Positions 58,396 through 64,000 of a DNA stretch of 64,000 nt are shown here, piece after piece; position 1 is the stretch's first letter; each line of letters starts with the position of its first letter. A program made the translations under genes and the position numbers. Under the pieces are notes generated by a model. The model was given only the letters and a program-made list of their open reading frames with translations. It searched no databases and was not told the origin of the DNA. The DNA is from Cypionkella sp. (GTDB lineage Bacteria; Pseudomonadota; Alphaproteobacteria; Rhodobacterales; Rhodobacteraceae): assembly GCF_030652235.1 (NCBI RefSeq), contig NZ_JAUSBA010000051.1:1-64000 (forward strand), written 5' to 3'.

Positions 58396-58962
58396 ATGAC
58401 AGATTTTTCCAGACGCGGCTTTTTGGCGTTGACGGGTGTGGGCTTGGTTTCGGCCTGCCAGAGCACGGTGATCGGCAATGGCGTGGGTTCGAACGGCGGC
58501 GCGCAGATTGATGCGCGGGTGCGGGAAACTCAGGCTTATCTGTTCTCCAAGTTTCCGGGCACCCAACAGTTGGCGAACCGCTCCAGCGGGATTTTGACGA
58601 TGCCTTTGGTGACCGAAGCGGGCTTTGGCTTTGGCGGCGCTTACGGCCGCGGCGTGTTGGAGATCAAGGGCGCCAAGGTGGATTACTATTCGGCCACCAA
58701 AGCCTCGATCGGTTTTCAAATCGGTGCGCAACAGTACGCGCATATGCTGTTTTTCACCACCGATCAGGCGTTGCAAGATTTCCGCCGCTCGCCGGGATGG
58801 GCGGCCAGCGCCGATATTCGCTATGCAACGCCGGATGAGGGCGGCTCGATTGGCAAAGAGACCACCGAGCTTGACCCGGTGATCGCTTTCGTGTTCGGCC
58901 AGCAGGGCTTGATGGCGGGGGCGACGCTGTCTGGGGTGAAATATACCCGGATTATTGTCTAA
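58396..58962 (+). CDS. YSC84-family lipoprotein-like protein
   Basis: 188 residues. The N-terminus SRRGFLALTGVGLVSAC has a twin-arginine-like start and a lipobox VSAC, so it is probably exported and lipid anchored. The rest is the SYLF/YSC84 domain with GILTMPLVTEAGFGFGGAYGRG and VDYYSATKASIGFQIGAQ (in parts). Eukaryotic members bind phosphoinositides or actin; the bacterial role is unknown. ATG 58396 follows GAGGG by five bases; an upstream GTG is less likely. Confidence 0.85.
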   Translation: MTDFSRRGFLALTGVGLVSACQSTVIGNGVGSNGGAQIDARVRETQAYLFSKFPGTQQLANRSSGILTMPLVTEAGFGFGGAYGRGVLEIKGAKVDYYSATKASIGFQIGAQQYAHMLFFTTDQALQDFRRSPGWAASADIRYATPDEGGSIGKETTELDPVIAFVFGQQGLMAGATLSGVKYTRIIV

Positions 58963-58970
58963 GCAGACAC

Positions 58971-58995
58971 GCGCGGGAAGCTGTTCCGCGCATTT
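58971..58995 (+). terminator. Probable terminator after the YSC84 gene
   Basis: GCGCGG and CCGCGC pair around GAAGCTGTT and are followed by ATTTCT; the T run is short. A second weaker hairpin (AGCGGA/TCCGCT) lies at 59010-59028. Confidence 0.5.
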
Positions 58996-59037
58996 CTGAT
59001 CAAAGGGTTAGCGGATGCCATTCCGCTTTCGTTAACC

Positions 59038-59898
59038 CTATTTCAGCCGCCGGATCAGGCTGGAGGTGTCATTGCGGTTGCCCCCCATCCGCTGCACGTC
59101 TTTATAGAACTGATCGACCAAAGCGGTCACTGGCAGGGATGCTCCGATCTGGTCGGCGGCTTCGAGACAGATTTTCAGGTCTTTGCGCATCCAGTCCACC
59201 GCAAAGCCGTGATCGAATTTATCCTTCAGCATGGTTTTGTGACGGTTGGCCATTTGCCACGAGCCAGCCGCGCCCTGGCTGATCACTTCGACCACCGCTT
59301 CACCATCCAGACCCGCTTTCTCGCCAAAGGCCAATGCCTCGGCCAAGCCTTGCACCAGCCCCGCGATGGCGATTTGGTTCATCATCTTGGCCAGTTGCCC
59401 TGCCCCGGACTCGCCCAGACGGCGGCAGATCCGGGCATAGGCGGCGATCACCGGCTCGGCTTTGTCGTAGTCGGATTGGGTGCCGCCGCACATCACCGAC
59501 AGCACGCCGTTCTCTGCCCCGGCTTGACCGCCCGAGACCGGAGCGTCGACGAAGCCAAGGCCTTGGGCGGCCGCGATGGCGGACAATTCGCGCGTCACCG
59601 CCGCCGAAACCGTGGTGTGATCGACGAAAACCGCGTCTTTCATGCCGGCAAACGCGCCGTCCTGCCCAAGGCAAATGCTGCGCAGATCGTCGTCATTGCC
59701 GACGCAGGCCATCACAAATTCGGCACCCATCGCGGCCTCACGCGGGGTTGCCGCTGACGCGCCGCCATGCTGCGCCACCCAAGCGGTCGATTTCGCCGGA
59801 TTGCGGTTGTAAACAACCACTTGATGGCCCTTAGCGGTCAAATGCCCGGCCATCGGGTAGCCCATCACCCCAAGGCCCAAAAACGCCAGTTTTGCCAT
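59038..59898 (-). CDS. NAD(P)-dependent beta-hydroxyacid dehydrogenase (3-hydroxyisobutyrate dehydrogenase family)
   Basis: 286 residues: Rossmann fold LAFLGLGVMGYPMAGHL at residues 4-20, substrate signature FVDAPVSGGQAGAENG near 117 and catalytic lysine region GAGQLAKMMNQIA near 166. The family includes 3-hydroxyisobutyrate, tartronate-semialdehyde and glyoxylate/succinic semialdehyde reductases; the substrate is not decided. I chose MAKLAFL at 59898 over an ATG six codons upstream. Divergent from the penicillin acylase gene. Confidence 0.88.
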   Translation of the reverse strand: MAKLAFLGLGVMGYPMAGHLTAKGHQVVVYNRNPAKSTAWVAQHGGASAATPREAAMGAEFVMACVGNDDDLRSICLGQDGAFAGMKDAVFVDHTTVSAAVTRELSAIAAAQGLGFVDAPVSGGQAGAENGVLSVMCGGTQSDYDKAEPVIAAYARICRRLGESGAGQLAKMMNQIAIAGLVQGLAEALAFGEKAGLDGEAVVEVISQGAAGSWQMANRHKTMLKDKFDHGFAVDWMRKDLKICLEAADQIGASLPVTALVDQFYKDVQRMGGNRNDTSSLIRRLK

Positions 59899-59978
59899 GA
59901 TCGCTTCACCCCACATTGCCCCTAATCTGGCTTTGGACTAGGAAGGCAAGCAACCATTGCCGTCAAGGACTCCGCCTT

Positions 59979-62450
59979 ATGTTGACCGCCTTTCGCTGGC
60001 TTTTGCGCATCTTCACCGGGCTGATGGCTTTGGGGCTGCTGGCGGGGGTGTTGGTCTATTATGTGCTGACCCGCAGCTTGCCGGATTACAACGAGGATTT
60101 CACCCTGAAGGGCATCACTGCCCCGGTGGAAATTGTGCGGAATAACAACGACGTGCCGCATATTTTTGGCAAGACCGAAGATGATGTCTATTTCGCTTTG
60201 GGGTTCGCCCATGCGCAGGATCGTTTGTGGCAGATGACGATGCTGCGGCGCACGGCGCAAGGCCGGCTGTCCGAGATTTTCGGGCCACGGACGGTGAAGA
60301 TTGACGAATTGGTCCGCCGCTTAGACATCTACGAGTTGTCGCAACAATCGGTTAAAGTACAGGACGAACGTACGACTTTGGCGCTGAAGGCTTACGCAGC
60401 GGGCGTCAACGCATGGATTTCGCAGATTAATCTTGGTGCGCGCGGCCGGGGTGCGCCAGAGTTCTTTTTCTTTTCCAATGAGATCGCGGCATGGTCGCCT
60501 GCGGATTCACTGGCTATTTTGAAGCTGATGGCGCTGCAACTGTCCTCGCATCTGGAGGATGAGGTTTTGCGCGCCCAGATGTCGCTGGTGCTGCCGCCTG
60601 CGCGGTTGGTGGATATTCTGCCCGATGATCCGGGCCAAGGTGTCGCCGCTTTGCCTGACTACGCCAGCCTGATGCCGGGGGCTTTTGCGCAAGCAACCAC
60701 CAAGACCGCCTATCTCGACACACCGCTGTCGCCATTCCATTCCCGCGATTTTGCCGGGGCCTCGAACGCTTGGGCCGCGATGCCGGGCAAAGCGGCGGCG
60801 GGTGGGTCGCTGTTGGCGAACGACCCGCATCTAGGGCTGACGGCACCTTCGATCTGGTATCTCGCACGCCTGCAACTGCCGACAGGTGGGGTGATTGGCG
60901 GCACGATACCGGGAATGCCGCTGGTGCTGGTCGGTCGGTCAGAGCGCTTGGGTTGGGGGCTGACCTCGAGCTATCTTGACGATCAGGATGTGGTGATCGA
61001 AAAAATCAATCCAGCCAATTCGCAGGAGTATCTGACACCCGAGGGGCCGAAGAAATTCACCTCGCGGCAGACGATTTTGAACATCAAGGGCGAAGATCCG
61101 GTGACGCTGACGCTGCGCTGGTCAGAGGCTGGGCCGATCCTGCCGGGGACGCATTACGATCTGGCCTCGGTGACCCCCGCAGGATCGGTCGCGGCGCTGG
61201 AATGGACGGCTTTGTCGGGTGCGGACACGTCGATGACGGCGGCGATGAAGCTGATGTCAGCGGGCTCGGTGGCCGAAGCGATTGAGGCGGGCAAAGGCTT
61301 CGTCGCACCCTCGCAGAACCTGATGCTGGCGGATGCGAACGGCATCGCGCTGCAAACCATTGGTGCGATGGCTGCCCGCGATCCATTGCATGCCACCCAA
61401 GGCCGGATGCCCGCGCCCGGTTGGCAGGGCAAAAACCGCTGGACCGGGATGCTGCCGTATGCTGATAATCCGAGTTTTGTGAACCCAACCAGTGGCTTGC
61501 TGGGCAACACCAACAACAAGACCGTGGATCGCCCCTTCCCGCTGCATGTGTCGTTTGACTGGGGCGACACCCAACGGATTCAGCGTTGGCTGGCGCTGAT
61601 GAAAACCCGTGAGGTGCATACCCGCGACAGCTTCATTGAGGCGCAGCTGGATACCGTCAGCCCCACCGCGCGCAATTTGCTGCCGCTGATCGGCGCCGAT
61701 CTGTGGTTCACCGGAGAGCCTGCGGCCGAAGGCACGCCTGAGCGGCTGCGCCAGAAGGCCTTGGATCTGATGGCAAAATGGAACGGTGAGATGAACGAAC
61801 ATCTGCCCGAACCGTTGATCGCCGAGGCTTGGCTGCGCGCGCTGCAAGACCGTCTGACCCGCGATGAAATCGGCCCCTTGGCGGATCAATTCACTCACCC
61901 GGAGCCGGTATTCATCGAGCGCGTTTACCGCAATATCGGTGGCGCGTCGGTGTGGTGCGATGTGGTGCAATCGGCAGCGGTTGAGACTTGCACCGATATT
62001 GCGCGGATTGCCTTGGATCAGGCTTTGCTAGATTTATCCGAGACTTACGGCCCGAACATCGAAAGCTGGCGCTGGGGTGACGCGCATCAGGCGACGCATG
62101 ATCACCCGGTTTTGGGCGATGTTCCGGTGCTGCGCTATTTTGTCAACATCCGGCAATCGACGTCTGGCGGCGACACCACCCTGCTACGCGGTCGCACCAA
62201 AGGCACCGGGCCGAACCCTTATCTGAACGTGCATGCTGGCGGCTACCGCGGGGTTTATGATTTCGCCGACCCGGATTCCTCGGTGTTCATCCAAGCAACT
62301 GGGCAATCCGGGCATCCTTTGTCGCGGTTCTACGATGATCTCAGCGAATTGTGGCGGCGGGGTGAGTATATCCCTATGTCGCTGGACCCCGAATTGGCGC
62401 GGGCTGCGGCTGTGGGAGATATGATCTTGACGCCAGAAACGCCGCAATAA
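59979..62450 (+). CDS. Penicillin acylase-family N-terminal-nucleophile hydrolase
   Basis: 823 residues: one N-terminal membrane helix (about 3-32), the alpha part with VPHIFGKTEDDVYFALGFAHAQDRLWQM (in parts: FALGFAHAQDRLWQM), a linker, and the beta part that starts at Ser262 in FAGASNAWA, which becomes the N-terminal nucleophile after self-cleavage. GGVIGGTIPGMPLVLVGRSERLGWGLTSS (in parts) and LGNTNNKTVD support the family. Relatives hydrolyse beta-lactams or acyl-homoserine lactones, so quorum quenching is possible. AAGGA precedes ATG 59979. No luxI or AHL genes are near. Confidence 0.9.
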   Translation: MLTAFRWLLRIFTGLMALGLLAGVLVYYVLTRSLPDYNEDFTLKGITAPVEIVRNNNDVPHIFGKTEDDVYFALGFAHAQDRLWQMTMLRRTAQGRLSEIFGPRTVKIDELVRRLDIYELSQQSVKVQDERTTLALKAYAAGVNAWISQINLGARGRGAPEFFFFSNEIAAWSPADSLAILKLMALQLSSHLEDEVLRAQMSLVLPPARLVDILPDDPGQGVAALPDYASLMPGAFAQATTKTAYLDTPLSPFHSRDFAGASNAWAAMPGKAAAGGSLLANDPHLGLTAPSIWYLARLQLPTGGVIGGTIPGMPLVLVGRSERLGWGLTSSYLDDQDVVIEKINPANSQEYLTPEGPKKFTSRQTILNIKGEDPVTLTLRWSEAGPILPGTHYDLASVTPAGSVAALEWTALSGADTSMTAAMKLMSAGSVAEAIEAGKGFVAPSQNLMLADANGIALQTIGAMAARDPLHATQGRMPAPGWQGKNRWTGMLPYADNPSFVNPTSGLLGNTNNKTVDRPFPLHVSFDWGDTQRIQRWLALMKTREVHTRDSFIEAQLDTVSPTARNLLPLIGADLWFTGEPAAEGTPERLRQKALDLMAKWNGEMNEHLPEPLIAEAWLRALQDRLTRDEIGPLADQFTHPEPVFIERVYRNIGGASVWCDVVQSAAVETCTDIARIALDQALLDLSETYGPNIESWRWGDAHQATHDHPVLGDVPVLRYFVNIRQSTSGGDTTLLRGRTKGTGPNPYLNVHAGGYRGVYDFADPDSSVFIQATGQSGHPLSRFYDDLSELWRRGEYIPMSLDPELARAAAVGDMILTPETPQ

Positions 62451-62472
62451 CAACGCCCTGAGAGGCGTTGTT
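62449..62472. terminator. Convergent terminator between the acylase gene and hflX
   Basis: AACAACGCC and GGCGTTGTT pair over nine bases around CTGAGA; T runs are short on both strands. Confidence 0.6.
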
Positions 62473-62478
62473 CAGCGG

Positions 62479-63813
62479 TTACTTTAATTCTCGGTAACGG
62501 CCTTGCTGCTTTGCCGTCCAAAGCACGCTGATCTGCCAACCGGATTCGTCCTGCGTTTCCTGCTGGACCATTCCAGCATCATGTAACCAAGACCGCCGCT
62601 TACCCTCACTGAAGCTAAGCTCAAGCACAGCCTCGGTTTTTTCTTCTTCAAACGCTGTTGATACCGCTTCAAGAAGGGCATCGACCCCCTCGCCCGTCAG
62701 CGCCGAAACCGGAAACACCCCCGCGCGATTGGTGGCCTGCACCAACAGAGCCTCGCGCTGGCTGGCGTCCACGAGATCGAGCTTGTTCCAGACCTCAAAC
62801 ATCGGCACGGCTTTGTTGACGCCCAGAGACGTTAGAATATCACCCACATCGGCGGCCTGCTCGGCGGTTTCAGGGTGGCTGATATCGCGCACATGCAAGA
62901 TCAGATCGGCTTCCAGCACCTCCTCCAACGTGGCACGGAAGGCGGCGACGAGTTGGGTTGGCAGTTCGGAAATGAAACCCACAGTGTCCGAGGTGATCAC
63001 TTTGCGACCTGACGGCAGCACCACGCCGCGCATCGTCGGGTCCAACGTGGCGAACAGCATGTCCTTGGCCAAAACCTCGGCCCCGGTCATATGGTTAAAC
63101 AGTGTTGATTTTCCGGCATTGGTATAGCCCACCAAAGCCACCAGCGGAAACGGCACTTTGCGGCGCGAGGCGCGGTGCAGTTCGCGGGTCTTGGCAACGC
63201 GGTCAAGCTGACGTTTCAAGCGAATGACCTGATCGTCAATCGCCCGACGGTCAGATTCGATTTGCGTTTCCCCCGGCCCGCCGACAAAGCCGAAACCGCC
63301 GCGCTGACGCTCTAGGTGAGTCCAGGCGCGGACAAGTCTTGTGCGTTGGTAGGACAGCGCTGCGAGTTCCACCTGCAGCACGCCTTCACGGGTGCGGGCG
63401 CGGTCAGCAAAAATCTCAAGAATCAGACCGGTGCGGTCTAACAGTTTGACGCCCCATTCTTTTTCCAAATTCCGCTGCTGCACCGGGGTCACCGGACCAT
63501 CGACCAGAACCAGATCAATCTCAAGCCCATTCATCGTGGCCTTAAGGTCCTCGACCTTGCCCGAGCCGAACAAAGTCGCTGGCTGCATCCGTGGCAAGCG
63601 CACCACTTCGGCACCCAGAACTTCCAATCCGGGCAGAGCTGCGGCCAAGCTAACCGCCTCGGCCAGCCCATGTTCGGGCAAACGCCGCGATTTCACCGAC
63701 TTCAGATCGGGGTGCAAAACATAGGCGCGCGTAAGTTTCGCCGCCGTAGAATGGGCGTCGATCTGGCCATTTTCAAACGGCCAATCGTCATCTTCTGGCA
63801 GATCAGAGATCAG
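62479..63813 (-). CDS. hflX: Ribosome-splitting GTPase HflX
   Basis: GTPase that splits stalled or hibernating ribosomes. G1 [10 protein letters not shown]3 [11 protein letters not shown]4 NKLD, preceded by the HflX-specific domain with [13 protein letters not shown] and [20 protein letters not shown] at 63717 is the only standard start, but the 32 codons before it read family-like ([12 protein letters not shown] continues across it) and run up to a CTG at 63813 that overlaps the hfq stop as CTGA. I therefore propose CTG 63813 (444 residues), coupled to hfq; TTG 63717 (412 residues) is the conservative alternative. Confidence 0.88.
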   Translation of the reverse strand: MISDLPEDDDWPFENGQIDAHSTAAKLTRAYVLHPDLKSVKSRRLPEHGLAEAVSLAAALPGLEVLGAEVVRLPRMQPATLFGSGKVEDLKATMNGLEIDLVLVDGPVTPVQQRNLEKEWGVKLLDRTGLILEIFADRARTREGVLQVELAALSYQRTRLVRAWTHLERQRGGFGFVGGPGETQIESDRRAIDDQVIRLKRQLDRVAKTRELHRASRRKVPFPLVALVGYTNAGKSTLFNHMTGAEVLAKDMLFATLDPTMRGVVLPSGRKVITSDTVGFISELPTQLVAAFRATLEEVLEADLILHVRDISHPETAEQAADVGDILTSLGVNKAVPMFEVWNKLDLVDASQREALLVQATNRAGVFPVSALTGEGVDALLEAVSTAFEEEKTEAVLELSFSEGKRRSWLHDAGMVQQETQDESGWQISVLWTAKQQGRYRELK

Positions 63814-64000
63814 TCTTCACCTTCATATAGGTTAACCGGGCCACCCGGCATGATGGTTGATATCGCATGTTTATAGACCAGTTGCGATTGACCATCGCGG
63901 CGGAGCAGCACGCAAAAATTGTCAAACCAAGTGATCACACCTTGCAATTTCACCCCGTTGATCAGGAAAATCGTCACCGGAACCTTGGATTTCCGGACGT
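63810..64000 (-). CDS. hfq: RNA chaperone Hfq (5' part outside the window)
   Basis: The last 63 codons (plus two bases) of hfq on the minus strand: [29 protein letters not shown] is the Sm1 motif region and [11 protein letters not shown] the Sm2 motif, ending VNLYEGED. The hexameric protein matches small RNAs to mRNAs. Its TGA stop lies at 63810-63812 and overlaps the proposed hflX start. The start codon and N-terminus are beyond the right edge. Confidence 0.95.
   Translation of the reverse strand, partial: VRKSKVPVTIFLINGVKLQGVITWFDNFCVLLRRDGQSQLVYKHAISTIMPGGPVNLYEGED

Overview
The window is a high-GC chromosomal segment from an alphaproteobacterium of the order Rhodobacterales (Rhodobacter/Pseudorhodobacter/Gemmobacter-like; genus not resolved from sequence alone). 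The evidence for this is the gene order iscR - cysteine desulfurase - sufB - sufC - sufD - sufS, a cckA kinase with a full CtrA box, a GTTC-N7-GTTC SOS box at recA, an IscR with a single cysteine, an Asp-type HemB, and a gene pair resembling the head spikes of the Rhodobacter gene transfer agent (GTA). Most of the window is ordinary, densely packed core genome. Accessory or decayed DNA is confined to about 1-1015, 5480-8600, 45613-45960 and 50213-50525.

Layout. 1-1015: insertion-sequence-like terminal repeats and an mgtC-type pseudogene cut at its 5' end and frameshifted by a triplicated 10-bp unit. 1100-4966: an operator-like palindrome, then zwf-pgl-pgi (entry to the oxidative pentose phosphate and Entner-Doudoroff routes) with a strong terminator. 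4965-7637: a RidA-like protein, the GTA-spike-like pair and an orphan lipoprotein. 7638-8600: decayed DNA with a frameshifted HNH nuclease joined to the C-terminus of an IS110-type transposase. 8608-10656: a LacI regulator and glk, linked by theme to zwf-pgl-pgi. 10835-16750: LysR, phytanoyl-CoA dioxygenase family, TehA-type transporter, glutamine amidotransferase, guaB, exoD. 16874-24804: RsmB-type methyltransferase, cckA, recA, alaS, DUF1330. 24911-31162: class II amidotransferase, typA, YitT, icd, HD hydrolase, small unknown, alpha/beta hydrolase.

31218-38760 is the suf operon, with an IscR box and two Yip1-like membrane proteins between sufD and sufS. It is followed by tRNA-Arg(CCG), rpe, a luxR without luxI, a strongly folded intergenic segment ending in a terminator (candidate sRNA, about 40621-40857), tsf and rpsB, psuK-psuG and DUF502. 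45695-64000 holds an SDR remnant, an orphan terminator, a YejA-like binding protein without its transporter, a 38-residue entericidin-like lipoprotein, a kinase fused to a universal stress domain with an adjoining metallophosphatase, an XRE-cupin regulator, DsbA-like and MFS genes, mfd, hemB, a YSC84 protein, a beta-hydroxyacid dehydrogenase, a penicillin-acylase family hydrolase, hflX and the 3' part of hfq.

Connections. zwf, pgl, pgi and glk form a glucose-6-phosphate supply and oxidation set that the LacI protein may control. IscR probably controls the suf operon through TAGAA-N3-TTCTA. In Rhodobacter the CckA-ChpT-CtrA pathway controls GTA production, so the cckA gene with a CtrA box and the GTA-spike-like pair are probably functionally linked although about 12 kb apart. 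hfq and hflX overlap by four bases in a CTGA junction, which implies an unusual CTG start for hflX.
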